Assembly (NCBI RefSeq): GCF_020080045.1
Contig: NZ_CP083451.1
Coordinates: 2,418,001-2,482,000, forward strand
DNA from: Comamonas odontotermitis
GTDB lineage: Bacteria > Pseudomonadota > Gammaproteobacteria > Burkholderiales > Burkholderiaceae_C
Direction of reading: 5' to 3'
DNA: 64,000 nt
Shown here: positions 1 to 8,043 of the stretch, one piece after another
How positions within the stretch are numbered: the stretch's first letter is position 1
How the letters are laid out: every line of letters begins with the position of its first letter
Notes under the pieces: generated by a model
What the model was told of the DNA's origin: nothing
Seen by the model: only the letters and a program-made list of their open reading frames with translations
The model's database searches: none
Made by a program: the position numbers and the translations under genes

Positions 1-962
1 TCTGCGGTCTGTCCAGTTTGGAAGTTTCCAGCGTTGCCGTCGTGTGGCAGATAGTCCCACCCCCAGCGGTATGGGCGTTTGTCCAGTTGGGCGACATACC
101 AATCCAATGTCCGGTGGCTGTCCTCTATGTAGTCGATGATCCGAACATCCTGCGCGCCGCCAATCTGGACCATAGCGATGGTCATAGAGTCATTCCAGCC
201 CAAGTCCCAGACAGTATGAACCGGCAGACGTGTGTCATAGGGCACATTGCCAACACGTTGGTCTTGGTACAGCGCTTCAATCTCAAAACGATAGATTGCT
301 CCAGCAGAAACGGTGCGGGCCTTGCCCTCCCAGATATGCTCATAGTCTTCCTTGAGCATGGAACGCTTGGCCTTGAGGCGTTCTTCATTCAGGACATCTG
401 GAAACCAGGGGTTGTCCCGCCAGTTGATGTCACAAACCCAGGTATCTTCTGAAGGTGTGGCAATGAAACGCTGGTAGGTTTCATCGGTCTCCATGTCCGG
501 GTTCAGGGTCAGCCAGATCTCGCTGCCTTCCTTGCGGATCGTGGGTGTGAGTGTGTCCCATGACTTTTTACTCACCCCATGGGCTTCTTCCACCCAGACA
601 AGATCCACCCCTTCAAAGGACTTTATCGAATCCACTGTGTGGCTCTGCAGGCCTGAAAACACGATCAGCGTGCCATTGGCGCCCCGAATCTCCGTGTCCA
701 GCACTTCATAGAACGCTTGCAGGCCAAGCTTGATGATCTTGTCCTTGAGCAGCCGATGCACAGAGTCGCGCATGGACTTCTGGATTTCACGGGCGCAGAG
801 GATGCGCAGTGGGTTCCGAGCGCCCTTCTCCAGCAGCACCTCGGCAACACCGTGTGACTTACCTCCACCTCGGCCGCCCTTCATCACTTTGTACCGGCAA
901 GGCTTGTACAGGCCGGCCAGCTTGGCTGGGATTTGCACGTTGATAGCAAGGGGTGCGTTCAT
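1..962 (-). CDS. Phage terminase large subunit (5' part; C-terminus outside window)
   Basis: This is the ATPase/nuclease that packages phage DNA into proheads. The frame is open from an ATG at 962 to the window edge (about 320 residues seen). A P-loop GGRGGGKS lies at residues 29-36 and a Walker B-like VDLVWVEEA near residue 120. The segment HTVWDLGWNDSMTIAM resembles the start of the RNase H-like nuclease domain of PBSX-type (Terminase_3) enzymes. The ATG overlaps the stop of the small-subunit gene (ATGA), so the pair is probably translationally coupled. Capsid and tail genes should follow to the left. Family and role are clear; the C-terminal part cannot be judged. Confidence 0.95.
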   Translation of the reverse strand, partial: MNAPLAINVQIPAKLAGLYKPCRYKVMKGGRGGGKSHGVAEVLLEKGARNPLRILCAREIQKSMRDSVHRLLKDKIIKLGLQAFYEVLDTEIRGANGTLIVFSGLQSHTVDSIKSFEGVDLVWVEEAHGVSKKSWDTLTPTIRKEGSEIWLTLNPDMETDETYQRFIATPSEDTWVCDINWRDNPWFPDVLNEERLKAKRSMLKEDYEHIWEGKARTVSAGAIYRFEIEALYQDQRVGNVPYDTRLPVHTVWDLGWNDSMTIAMVQIGGAQDVRIIDYIEDSHRTLDWYVAQLDKRPYRWGWDYLPHDGNAGNFQTGQTA

Positions 963-1558
963 TCGTCATCCTCGGAACGCGCAGGGGCTTCGACGAAGGT
1001 GACAGTTGACTGAATGGAGATAGGAGCACCACCTGGGCCACTGTGTTCAGCCTGGAGCTTGTCGCCGTATTTCTTCGGAACCAGCTTAGACAGCAGCCAC
1101 TTACGCGCATCTACTCGCAGACGGTTGCGGGCTACAGCTGTTGCGTCGAATACCACCTCCGTATTGCCGTCACCATCCTCGTCTCTGCTGCCATGTTTGT
1201 CGGCCTTAACCATGGTGCACTCTTCGTCAGCAATGGACAGGATGTCTTCTGCCATCGTTTCGGCCTGCGCCTCTCGCGCGCGCGCGTAACGCTCTCTGAG
1301 CTTGTCGCCCTCTTCCCCATCCTCAGCGAGCCATCGCATAAAGGTGGCCATTGCAGGCATACCCGGCTCGGCACAGATGGAGCGCAGGCTGTTCCCCTCT
1401 ACAAGCTTCTGCAGTACAGCATCCGTGACAGTGCGATCAAGGGCATGAGGTGGCCTTGCTGCAGACGCACCTTTGCCTGCCGCCTTCTTCTTGACAGCAG
1501 GCTTAGCTTTAGAGTTCTTGGGAGTTGCAGGCCTTGTGCCTTGCTTTGGTGTTGCCAT
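959..1558 (-). CDS. Phage terminase small subunit
   Basis: A 199-residue DNA-recognition subunit of the terminase. The N-terminus is Lys/Ala-rich and basic (about 40 residues). An HTH-like segment follows (DAVLQKLVEGNSLRSICAEP, about residues 55-75), typical of the terminase-small HTH region (TFMRWL follows), then a helical oligomerisation part. I chose the ATG at 1558 because upstream sequence is not protein-like and runs into the opposing gene; its SD (AGGGA) lies very close to the ATG, so an upstream start is possible. It overlaps the large-subunit start by 4 bases. Confidence 0.9.
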   Translation of the reverse strand: MATPKQGTRPATPKNSKAKPAVKKKAAGKGASAARPPHALDRTVTDAVLQKLVEGNSLRSICAEPGMPAMATFMRWLAEDGEEGDKLRERYARAREAQAETMAEDILSIADEECTMVKADKHGSRDEDGDGNTEVVFDATAVARNRLRVDARKWLLSKLVPKKYGDKLQAEHSGPGGAPISIQSTVTFVEAPARSEDDE

Positions 1559-1646
1559 TCCCTGAGTGTTCAGGGAAGGCTTCGTGATGTCGAACCCTAC
1601 GCGGGGGGCAATGGCATACTTCTTAGCAGTTGATCTAGGAAGCCAA

Positions 1647-2375
1647 ATGCACAAAACTGAAAAACCACTTCAAGCCAACGCAAAGAAAGACTATTCCAGA
1701 CTCCTGCACGCCTTTAGTCCCAAGGTTGGCGCATGGCTTACTGTGTTGTACCTACTAGGGATGGCAACACTGGTTGCCATTAGGTGGGAAGATTTCTGCG
1801 CGATGAAGCTGAACGAGATTGGTGATTTCCTTGCTGGCAGCTTCGGGCCTGTGGCTTTTTTGTGGTTGGTTCTTGGATACCTACAACAAGGGCGTGAGCT
1901 ACGCCTAAATAGTGAAGCTCTAAATCTTCAAGCAGAAGAACTCGCAAACTCTGTCGCTCAGCAAAAAGAGATTGCAGAGGCCACAAAGACTCAAGTCAAC
2001 CAATTACTTGAGAATCATCGTGCAAATCTCAAAATTAATTTTACCCTTGGCATCAACAGAGGTGATTACCTCAATGCAGCACCCGTTGAAATAGAAATAA
2101 AGAATTTTGGCTACAGGTGTATGGATATTGACATTTTCATTTCTAAGGCCAGCCAGTTTTCTAGCAATCCAGTTTACGAACAATTAAATTTCAATATACC
2201 AGTGCTAGACACTAACGACTCAATTGTGCGCAGATTTATACTTAGCACTGCGGTAGATCTCTCTAAGGAAAGAATTACTATTTCCTACAAAGATGGAACA
2301 GGAGAGCGAATTAACAAGCACCATATCGCAACAGTAGCAAATGGGCGATTGCATTTTGGGCCAGTAGGCGAATAA
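1647..2375 (+). CDS. Two-TM coiled-coil membrane protein, probable phage moron
   Basis: A 242-residue protein I do not recognise. The ATG at 1647 has a good SD (TAGGAAG, 4-nt spacing). Two hydrophobic segments (about residues 28-48 and 65-85) are separated by a short charged loop. A Gln/Glu-rich helix likely to form a coiled coil follows (about 90-130), then a 110-residue soluble domain rich in beta strands. It is AT-rich compared with its neighbours and runs against the flanking leftward packaging genes. That is the usual look of a moron: an independently expressed gene active in the lysogen. Superinfection exclusion or defence is a reasonable guess, but nothing proves it. Confidence 0.75.
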   Translation: MHKTEKPLQANAKKDYSRLLHAFSPKVGAWLTVLYLLGMATLVAIRWEDFCAMKLNEIGDFLAGSFGPVAFLWLVLGYLQQGRELRLNSEALNLQAEELANSVAQQKEIAEATKTQVNQLLENHRANLKINFTLGINRGDYLNAAPVEIEIKNFGYRCMDIDIFISKASQFSSNPVYEQLNFNIPVLDTNDSIVRRFILSTAVDLSKERITISYKDGTGERINKHHIATVANGRLHFGPVGE

Positions 2376-2378
2376 AAA

Positions 2379-2867
2379 TTAGATTAACTCAATTGCCATC
2401 TGCCGCCCATCCGCCTCCAGCATCTCCTTGAGCCCCGCCACCTGACGCTTGAGCTTCTCCACCTGGTCGGCGAGGCGCACCGTCAGGTGCGTATGCTCCA
2501 CCACCGCGGCTTGGGCTGCAGATCCTGCTGCAAGCGGGGCCAGCATCCGCCACTCTCCCGGCGTCAGTGACATCACTTGGTCGCCCTTCTCGATCTTGGC
2601 GTATCCCCGAGGGAGGATGGTTACGCTGACTGCCTCTGACTGCTCAGGCACCTCGGCAGGCTCATACAGCCCCCGCTCAATGCTGATGATCTTGTCCTCT
2701 CGCTTGAGGGATTTCAGGGCTTCGTCGACCGTCACAGTCTTCAATCCCGTTTGGCGCACCAAGGCATCCCGAGTGATTGGGGCGCCGAGGTCGTAGAGTT
2801 CCCATACTGCTTCACAGACGCGGGCCTTGGCAGTTCGCTCTTGGGCTGGGGTCAGCTTTTCGGTCAT
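2379..2867 (-). CDS. Phage winged-helix/coiled-coil protein
   Basis: A 162-residue protein of unknown function. Residues about 10-60 look like a winged helix (RDALVRQTGLKTVTVDEALK, then SLKREDKIISIERGLYEP as the wing). The C-terminus (about 125-155) is a heptad-rich helix (LADQVEKLKRQVAGLKEML). The ATG at 2867 has a very strong SD (AAAGGAGG, 4-nt spacing) and overlaps the stop of the upstream gene. Its place just before the terminase genes fits a late-gene regulator, but that is inference from position. Confidence 0.7.
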   Translation of the reverse strand: MTEKLTPAQERTAKARVCEAVWELYDLGAPITRDALVRQTGLKTVTVDEALKSLKREDKIISIERGLYEPAEVPEQSEAVSVTILPRGYAKIEKGDQVMSLTPGEWRMLAPLAAGSAAQAAVVEHTHLTVRLADQVEKLKRQVAGLKEMLEADGRQMAIELI

Positions 2868-3337
2868 AGGGCCTCCTTTTCCTGTTGAATCTCTGTTTCG
2901 GTGATTAGCCACTTGGGAAGATCCCTGGGCCACTTCCCTTGCATCTCGATTTTTCTGCGGGTGTCTGCGCCCCAGGCTTCGGCAACGATGGCGGCGGCAA
3001 GCCGCGGATAAAGCTCGTACTGGTCGAACTTTGGGTGGCACCCCTTCACCCCAGGCCGGTCGCAGCACAGCGGGAAGCAGGTGCGATCATCAGTTTTGAG
3101 GCCAGTGCCTTTGCCATGATTGGCATGCGCGGCCTGGCTGTACCCGACGATCTTGCAAGCGATACAGGGAAGGCTTGCCACCAGTCGGCGGTAGCCCTCA
3201 TGGCGTAGAAACGCGCCCTTTGACACTGGGGTAGCTGCCGTCGATGCCTGTGCGTAGTTCGGCGCAGCAGGCAACGGCCGGCACACAGGCTTTGGGGCGA
3301 TCTGTCGCTCTTGGCGCTTGAATCCACTGCGCTTCAT
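2864..3337 (-). CDS. Phage HNH/Ref-like putative nuclease
   Basis: A 157-residue basic protein. The core has paired cysteines and histidines in the order CIACK, AAHANHGKGTGLKTDD, CFPLC and GCHPKFDQ (about residues 58-105). This resembles the beta-beta-alpha-metal arrangement of phage Ref/DUF968-type HNH proteins, which act in recombination or DNA processing. The N-terminal 40 residues are basic and low in complexity (KRSGFKRQERQ). It overlaps both neighbours by 4 bases in the leftward early operon. The HNH-like fold is fairly likely; the exact family is uncertain. Confidence 0.7.
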   Translation of the reverse strand: MKRSGFKRQERQIAPKPVCRPLPAAPNYAQASTAATPVSKGAFLRHEGYRRLVASLPCIACKIVGYSQAAHANHGKGTGLKTDDRTCFPLCCDRPGVKGCHPKFDQYELYPRLAAAIVAEAWGADTRRKIEMQGKWPRDLPKWLITETEIQQEKEAL

Positions 3338-3648
3338 CGTGCGCCCTCCAGCAATCGACGCGCTTCGCCCAACTTTTGATGGACCACCAGCACACTCACC
3401 TTATTGGCGTGTGCAAGCGCCTCAACACTGACACCTCGGCTGCGTTCCAGATGCAGATTCATCAGGCGCATTGGCGTCCAGTGGCAGAACTTGCCTTTTT
3501 CAACCCGGTGCAAATACCCTCTGTAGACGCATTGCACCCACTTCTGGCTCATCTTGTACTCATCGGCGATCTGCCTCCAGGTCATCCGGCGAGCAACACA
3601 GCCGGCCAGGTCGTAGAGTTGGGCATCCGTCCATTGTTTGCGGCTCAT
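3334..3648 (-). CDS. Phage HTH protein (possible late regulator)
   Basis: A 104-residue basic protein with two HTH-like segments: MTWRQIADEYKMSQKWVQCV (about residues 22-41) and VSVEALAHANKVSVLVVHQK (about 73-92). The ATG at 3648 forms an ATGA overlap with the stop of the preceding small gene, which favours it over an ATG at 3675 that has no SD. Two HTH motifs in a small protein between resolvase and terminase genes suggest a late-transcription regulator, but I see no family signature. Confidence 0.65.
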   Translation of the reverse strand: MSRKQWTDAQLYDLAGCVARRMTWRQIADEYKMSQKWVQCVYRGYLHRVEKGKFCHWTPMRLMNLHLERSRGVSVEALAHANKVSVLVVHQKLGEARRLLEGAR

Positions 3649-3851
3649 TTCCGTGTGTCTCCCAAAGACTGCCATGTGCGCTGAACACCAGCTGCGATGT
3701 CGCTATAGATTTGGTTTAGCTCTCGCTCACGTCTCAAACGGCAATACTCTTGCCATCTTTGATAGGCAGAGAGAGGGGTCGCCCCCACCCCAAACCCTAT
3801 ACCTCCAAGGCACAACCAATACCCATACTTAAGGTAAATCCTTGGCTTCAT
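3645..3851 (-). CDS. Small single-TM phage protein
   Basis: A 68-residue protein with one probable membrane segment near the N-terminus (YWLCLGGIGFGVGATPL, about residues 10-26), then a basic amphipathic helix rich in Arg/Gln. Start and stop both overlap the neighbouring genes by 4 bases, so it is a coupled member of the operon. Function unknown. Confidence 0.6.
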   Translation of the reverse strand: MKPRIYLKYGYWLCLGGIGFGVGATPLSAYQRWQEYCRLRRERELNQIYSDIAAGVQRTWQSLGDTRK

Positions 3852-4180
3852 CGCACCACCCTCCCCTCTGCCCGATTGCTTGCTTCCTGTGACCTCCAGA
3901 TTTCCACCTGCAGCTCAGCTGCCTTCATCTTCCAGCGGAACAACTCCTCAGCCTCTACAGCCGATTCCAAGCCGTTGAGCAGCTCGATGTACTCGGGGTG
4001 GCTATAGGCGTAGGCTTCACGGTCGGCAACGGTCTTGCCTTCCGCCTGCTGCATGAGGATGGCCTTCTTGGACTTGCGGAACTCCTCCAACTGGACACGC
4101 TTAGCCTTGGCTGCCGCGTAGCGGGGCGCAGTCTGGAGTAGGTAGTCAACCGCAACTTGAGGATCAATTGGCTCGGACAT
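3848..4180 (-). CDS. Phage hypothetical helical protein
   Basis: A 110-residue, mostly helical, charged protein (for example LEEFRKSKKAILMQQ and AVEAEELFRWKMKAAELQVE). The SD GGAGGTG precedes the ATG at 4180. The start lies inside the end of the resolvase gene and the stop overlaps the next gene. Proteins like this often follow rusA in phages; I cannot assign a role. Confidence 0.7.
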   Translation of the reverse strand: MSEPIDPQVAVDYLLQTAPRYAAAKAKRVQLEEFRKSKKAILMQQAEGKTVADREAYAYSHPEYIELLNGLESAVEAEELFRWKMKAAELQVEIWRSQEASNRAEGRVVR

Positions 4181-4520
4181 GGCGCACCTCCACTTTCACC
4201 ATTCCGCCGATCTGGTCGGCCTTGTCGATACCCAGCTTCCAGTTCTTGTCATCAACTCCCAGCACATCAGCCAGACCATCGAGGCCCGACTTCATGCGCG
4301 CCAGAGCGTTGTCCAGGTCAAATGAGCGGCGGCTCGGCGGGAAAAAAAGCAGATCAATGTGCAATTTCTGCACTTTGGTCCGGCCAACACCTTGAGCCCG
4401 TGCCTGTAAAGCGCACTCGGCGCGGTACGCCTTCTTGGCCTTAGCCACTACCGCCCAGTGCAGGCGTGCGTTGGGACTCAGCGCCTTTGGCGGCCATGGC
4501 AGCGTCAGGGCAGCGATCAA
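4164..4520 (-). CDS. rusA: RusA-like Holliday junction resolvase, TTG start
   Basis: A 118-residue endonuclease of the RusA family, which resolves recombination and replication junctions as a dimer. Family marks are the opening LTLPWPPKALSPNARLHW, the FFPPSRRSFDLDNALARMKSGLDGL block with conserved Asp residues of the active site, and the following VLGVDDKNW. No ATG fits: the family homology begins about three residues after a TTG at 4520. That TTG overlaps the TGA of the upstream gene and has GGAGGAGG about 13 nt upstream. The length matches RusA (about 120 residues). Confidence 0.88.
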   Translation of the reverse strand: MIAALTLPWPPKALSPNARLHWAVVAKAKKAYRAECALQARAQGVGRTKVQKLHIDLLFFPPSRRSFDLDNALARMKSGLDGLADVLGVDDKNWKLGIDKADQIGGMVKVEVRHVRAN

Positions 4521-4738
4521 TCCAGAGGCTTGGCCTCCTCCGGCGATGGCTTGAACCCCTTGGCCTTGAGTTGCTCCCGCACAGCCTCCCGCATCCCGGC
4601 CCAGGCACCCGCCGCATCCTGGTCGGCTTCCAGCTTGGCAGCCTGCGCCCTGCTGTACTGCCACCAGCCCGGCGTCATTGCCAACGTCACCAGCCAGTCC
4701 CGTGTTTTTAGAAATTCGCTGCATTGCTGCCCCCTCAT
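4517..4738 (-). CDS. Small phage protein upstream of rusA
   Basis: A 73-residue protein (EFLKTRDWLVTLAMTPGWWQYSRAQAAKLEA) with aromatic residues in the first half and a charged helical second half. Its ATG overlaps the stop of the upstream gene and its TGA overlaps the rusA TTG. Coupling to rusA is clear; function is not. Confidence 0.6.
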   Translation of the reverse strand: MRGQQCSEFLKTRDWLVTLAMTPGWWQYSRAQAAKLEADQDAAGAWAGMREAVREQLKAKGFKPSPEEAKPLD

Positions 4739-5433
4739 GCGGCCTTACGCTCAATAAGTTGAGTGAATATCCCGTTTGCCGCGTACTCCCGGCGATTTCG
4801 TCCAGACCGAATTCCTTGCGCTGCAGCTTTGGTAATCCCGAAATGGTCGGCAGCCTGCTGATTCGTCCCGACGAACGCACGCAACCCACGCACCATCTCG
4901 TCCGTGATGTGCGAACGCTTCTTTCTGCCAATCGATTGGCGCATGCGGTGCAGAAGAGTCATTTTTTTGCCCTTCTGCGCATGGCCACGCTTTACCTTCT
5001 TGATGTGACTAAAGGCCACACATGCAGGGTCTTCGCACTTGGGAAGCAGCACATCACTGTTTGTCAACGACTTGCCCGTGGTCGTCTCCCAGATCAGCCT
5101 ACGCACCGATGTCTTGGGTTTACCACCTGGCACATACACCAGAGGCCCCTGCCGGCCATTTGTTGATCCAGACCAGAGTTCGCAGCCGCTTTCCTTGTCA
5201 ACACGACACTTGCCAAGGAGGTACGCGAGAAGCTCATCAGCAGACATTTGCCAATCTGGCAGTGCGTAGCCAGTCCATTCACCGACATGCAGCCTTTTGA
5301 TGCGGCCTTCTGCCTCCAATTGCTTGAGCACTGGTGCAATGTTCTTGCGCCAGTTGAAGCTCGCGGTGTCTCCCAGGCTTTGCGCCAGTACCAACCCTTT
5401 GCTGACGAGTTCCATGATTTGCTCTTTGGTCAT
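4735..5433 (-). CDS. HTH protein with degenerate HNH_3-like domain
   Basis: A 232-residue protein with three parts. Residues 1-62 resemble a winged helix (RKNIAPVLKQLEAEGRIKRL then HVGEWTGYALPDW). Residues about 80-155 follow the pattern of small phage HNH nucleases (GCELWSGSTNGRQGPLVYV, RRLIWETTTGKSL, then CEDPACVAFSHI). However, the His expected before the RRLIW strand and the His of the usual VLHxCD are absent. Residues about 180-220 form another HTH (NQQAADHFGITKAAAQGIRS). The SD AAGGGGG precedes the ATG at 5433, which overlaps the upstream stop. I infer a DNA-binding protein derived from a homing-type nuclease and probably not catalytic. Confidence 0.65.
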   Translation of the reverse strand: MTKEQIMELVSKGLVLAQSLGDTASFNWRKNIAPVLKQLEAEGRIKRLHVGEWTGYALPDWQMSADELLAYLLGKCRVDKESGCELWSGSTNGRQGPLVYVPGGKPKTSVRRLIWETTTGKSLTNSDVLLPKCEDPACVAFSHIKKVKRGHAQKGKKMTLLHRMRQSIGRKKRSHITDEMVRGLRAFVGTNQQAADHFGITKAAAQGIRSGRNRREYAANGIFTQLIERKAA

Positions 5434-5747
5434 GCCTCGACCCCCTTGATGCGGGCAAAGCGGTACTTGCCCACCGCGTTCTTTTCCAGATAGCCGAACC
5501 GAACCAGCGCATTGACATGCCACTGCATTGCGTTAGGCGTCATGCCAAAACGCTTTGCAGAAACATTGATGGGAGGCAGCTGATCGTTCTCAGTGAAGAA
5601 CTCGCGCATGAATGCCAAGATGCCAAGCTGGTCTGGAGTGGCGACGGTAGCCGGCGTTCTCCCGCCCTTTCGCAGCACTTCGGTCTTGCCGGTACCACGG
5701 ATGGCAGCGGCCAGCGCGTTCGCTTCCTTCATGTAGGTCACTGCCAT
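5430..5747 (-). CDS. Phage winged-helix protein
   Basis: A 105-residue protein. The C-terminal half (QLGILAFMREFFTENDQLPP, INVSAKRFGMTPNAMQWHV, FGYLEKNAVGKYRFAR) reads as a LexA/MarR-like winged helix. The basic N-terminal 30 residues may be a flexible tail. It overlaps the end of the P-like gene and the start of the following HTH gene. A role in replication or regulation is likely from position only. Confidence 0.7.
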   Translation of the reverse strand: MAVTYMKEANALAAAIRGTGKTEVLRKGGRTPATVATPDQLGILAFMREFFTENDQLPPINVSAKRFGMTPNAMQWHVNALVRFGYLEKNAVGKYRFARIKGVEA

Positions 5748-6292
5748 GCCATCCGCCCTTCCATACCCAGGGCCAGACGTGCTTCGCGCTGGCTGTACCT
5801 AGTGACCGACTTGTCATTGCGCTCAACACGCCACAAGATGCGACGCGCCCAGTCTTTGCCGTCGTTCTTGGGTTGCAGATCAACCTTAATGGGTTCAAGC
5901 TTTGGAGCAGGAAGGGCCTTGATCCCCTGCTCTTGCGCATAGGTCTTGCGGGGCGTCAGTGCTTCACACACCGCCTCAAACTGCGGCAGATTGGGCGGAA
6001 ACTCGGGGTGCTCTCGTGTCAGCTTCTTGGCTGCGGCCTCAATGGTCGCGGCGGGAAACTTGCTCAATGCAGCATCCCAAACTTTCATGGTCGAACGAAT
6101 CCCGAGATCCCGCCCCTCCGAATCGGTCACCCCAGTGGCGAACTTTGAGAGAAACAAGGAGCCATAGGAGCCTTGCAAGGTCACAAACAGCAGCTTCACA
6201 GTGCTACCCACTTGACGCTCTGCAGCTGGAGTGCTTTGCTGCGCTGCGCGCACAACGGCGTCTTCGAATTCAACAACGTTGTGCATGGTCAT
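5738..6292 (-). CDS. Lambda P-like replication protein (helicase loader)
   Basis: A 184-residue protein placed directly after an O-like initiator, as P follows O in lambda. The central block WDAALSKFPAATIEAAAKKL plus EFPPNLPQFEAVCEAL (about residues 72-112) is typical of phage replication protein P, which delivers the host DnaB helicase to the phage origin. The basic C-terminus (WARRILWRVERNDKS) may bind DNA or helicase. The ATG at 6292 overlaps the O-like stop. I am fairly confident of the family because of the motif and the context together. Confidence 0.7.
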   Translation of the reverse strand: MTMHNVVEFEDAVVRAAQQSTPAAERQVGSTVKLLFVTLQGSYGSLFLSKFATGVTDSEGRDLGIRSTMKVWDAALSKFPAATIEAAAKKLTREHPEFPPNLPQFEAVCEALTPRKTYAQEQGIKALPAPKLEPIKVDLQPKNDGKDWARRILWRVERNDKSVTRYSQREARLALGMEGRMAWQ

Positions 6293-7038
6293 GCCTCGTA
6301 AATGGTTGCAGCAGCTGCTGCGAATTTGTGAGATGAGGATGACCGTGAGCCAGAATGCTGAATAAGAGCATTGCCACCTGTCTTCGGCTCAAACAGACCC
6401 TGCCAGCCAGCAATGGCTGCGTTTTCCAAGGCCAATGCGTGGTCTATGCCTTCCGCTCTCCACTTGGCCAGCTTTTCAACAGCCATCTGCTTTTGGGCAT
6501 CAGTGGCGTTCTTGCGTTTAGCACACGAGTGCCACGCATCCCAATGCGCTTGATCAATCCAGTCCGGCAGAACAAAGGTCGAGGCGCGCTTGCGCGTCTT
6601 TTTGGATTGTTCAATGGACTGTTCAATGGATTGTTCTTTGCGTGTAGCCTGATCGGCTACGGGTGGTGTAGCCCGTTCGGCTACCGTTTGAGTAGCCTGT
6701 TGGGCTACCGTCGCCGATTCGGCTACCGTAGCCTGATCGGCTACTTTTTCACCAATTGGCAGATCAGGAACATTCAAGGTGTAGCGAGTGGATTTCGAAA
6801 ATCCCCCAACGCCTTCCTTAGTGATCCAGCCAAGATTCACCAGGGCAGTAGTCGCACTGCTGATGTTGGATGGATGCAAGCCCGTGCGCTCTGCGATAGA
6901 GGCGCGAGACGGCCAGACAGTGTTTGTCGCTTTATTGCGGAATGAGAAGAGCGCAATCAGGACGCGGGTTTGCTCAAGCGTCAATCGCTTGTCCATCACC
7001 ACCTCCATTGGCACTACTGAGAATTGGCTTTCTGTCAT
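6289..7038 (-). CDS. Lambda O-like replication initiator (helix-turn-helix)
   Basis: A 249-residue replisome organiser. Residues about 15-85 form a winged HTH: LTLEQTRVLIALFSF, VWPSRASIAERTGLHPSNIS, then LVNLGWITKEGVGGFSKSTR as the wing. The middle (about 95-145) is a repeat-rich linker (VADQAT/VAERAT units, then EQSIEQS). The linker is encoded by DNA iterons that probably form the phage origin, as in lambda O. The C-terminal 100 residues would contact the P-like loader. SD: AGGAAACAG before the ATG at 7038. Confidence 0.8.
   Translation of the reverse strand: MTESQFSVVPMEVVMDKRLTLEQTRVLIALFSFRNKATNTVWPSRASIAERTGLHPSNISSATTALVNLGWITKEGVGGFSKSTRYTLNVPDLPIGEKVADQATVAESATVAQQATQTVAERATPPVADQATRKEQSIEQSIEQSKKTRKRASTFVLPDWIDQAHWDAWHSCAKRKNATDAQKQMAVEKLAKWRAEGIDHALALENAAIAGWQGLFEPKTGGNALIQHSGSRSSSSHKFAAAAATIYEA
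6603..6744. other. Putative phage replication origin: iterons inside the O-like gene
   Basis: Five copies of a 17-bp inverted repeat GTAGCC-N5-GGCTAC start at 6644, 6668, 6692, 6710 and 6728 (spacing 24, 24, 18, 18; the fourth has one change in its left arm). Beside them are three 12-bp direct repeats TGGAYTGTTCAA at 6603, 6615 and 6627 in an AT-richer stretch. Lambda has the same arrangement: iterons bound by O, then an AT-rich unwinding region, all inside the O gene. All spacings keep the reading frame. Confidence 0.75.
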
Positions 7039-7176
7039 TCCTGTTTCCTATCTATCTGATGCCTTGCCCTACTTTTCTGCTTCTGGTACATTTCGTTCAA
7101 AGCATTTACTTCGAGGTTTTTGCTAATGAAGCCCGCACGGTTGCAGCCGATGCGGGTTTTCTCTTGGGGCTAACGC

Positions 7177-8043
7177 TCAACAGAAATCTGTGCGAAAATC
7201 TGATTGCATAACGCCCTTGGCTGCACCTCCGCGTGCAGCCTTTTTCTTTTCGGGGGCGTCGTCTGCCTGAACTGTCCAACCGAAGACGACCCGTACTTGC
7301 GAGTACGAAGCAGTTGAGTCTTTGATTTGCACCTTCGTGAGCTTTGCTTTCTCAGGCGAGAAGGCGATCAGGCATCGGCTGAGCATGTCAGCGGTATCAG
7401 ATGCACGGATTCGGCCATCCACATGAGAGCGGTACAACGACTGAGCGACTGGTGGCATGGCGTCAAAGTGGCTCATTACAAGCGAGCGGTAGACGCTGCG
7501 AACATAGTCCACATCAACACCGTTCTTCATCGACATCACTGCTGCCAGGCGTACAGGTGCGGAACTCCAAGTTCTTGCAGCAGTGGGGCAGAATGCAAGC
7601 AATGCGTCGTGGTGGCGCTTGATGTTTTCAATGATCGGAATCAACATCGTTGGGGTGACGCTCGACTTGTTGTGAACACAGATCGCCGCGATCAGGCGTG
7701 CGGTTTCCACTAGGCGTCGGTCTTCAGAGCGCAAAGCATCTGCAGCAGTCCGCTTCACGCCAATATCCATCGCCTTGAACGCCTCATCCGACAAGCCGCG
7801 AGTAACAAGCATCGGAAAAGATCCATCGCGCAGTTCAGAGATTGCGGTCAGACGATGCTGACCATCGAGCAGCACTCCTCCTGTGGAGAAGGCAATGCCT
7901 TGGTGGGTTGGCACATACTCGCCGCGCTTGAAAGCCGCCTTCAGGCCTTCCACTGTGGACCTGCGCAACGTGCGATTGCTCGAATTGCAGCTCAGCCAGG
8001 TGGCTGCCATTGCAGGAGTCACATTGATAATTTCAGTCTTCAT
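7177..8043 (-). CDS. DGQHR/ParB-fold phage protein
   Basis: A 288-residue protein. The motif GVLLDGQHRLTAISE (about residues 56-70) matches the DGQHR/ParB-like nuclease fold. It is preceded by a segment in which a helical region (RRSTVEGLKAAFKRGEY) positions the domain. The rest is helical with no motif I recognise, and the C-terminus is Lys/Ala-rich. The ATG at 8043 overlaps the end of the ParB-like gene by 11 bases; the SD is AAAGG. Both genes lie between cro and the O/P genes. The fold is reasonably certain; the role is unknown. Confidence 0.75.
   Translation of the reverse strand: MKTEIINVTPAMAATWLSCNSSNRTLRRSTVEGLKAAFKRGEYVPTHQGIAFSTGGVLLDGQHRLTAISELRDGSFPMLVTRGLSDEAFKAMDIGVKRTAADALRSEDRRLVETARLIAAICVHNKSSVTPTMLIPIIENIKRHHDALLAFCPTAARTWSSAPVRLAAVMSMKNGVDVDYVRSVYRSLVMSHFDAMPPVAQSLYRSHVDGRIRASDTADMLSRCLIAFSPEKAKLTKVQIKDSTASYSQVRVVFGWTVQADDAPEKKKAARGGAAKGVMQSDFRTDFC

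Noticed and set aside
7132..7158. CCCGCA/TGCGGG hairpin followed by TTTT on the plus strand
   Set aside because: All genes here run leftward and no rightward transcript is expected; it may be chance or a remnant.
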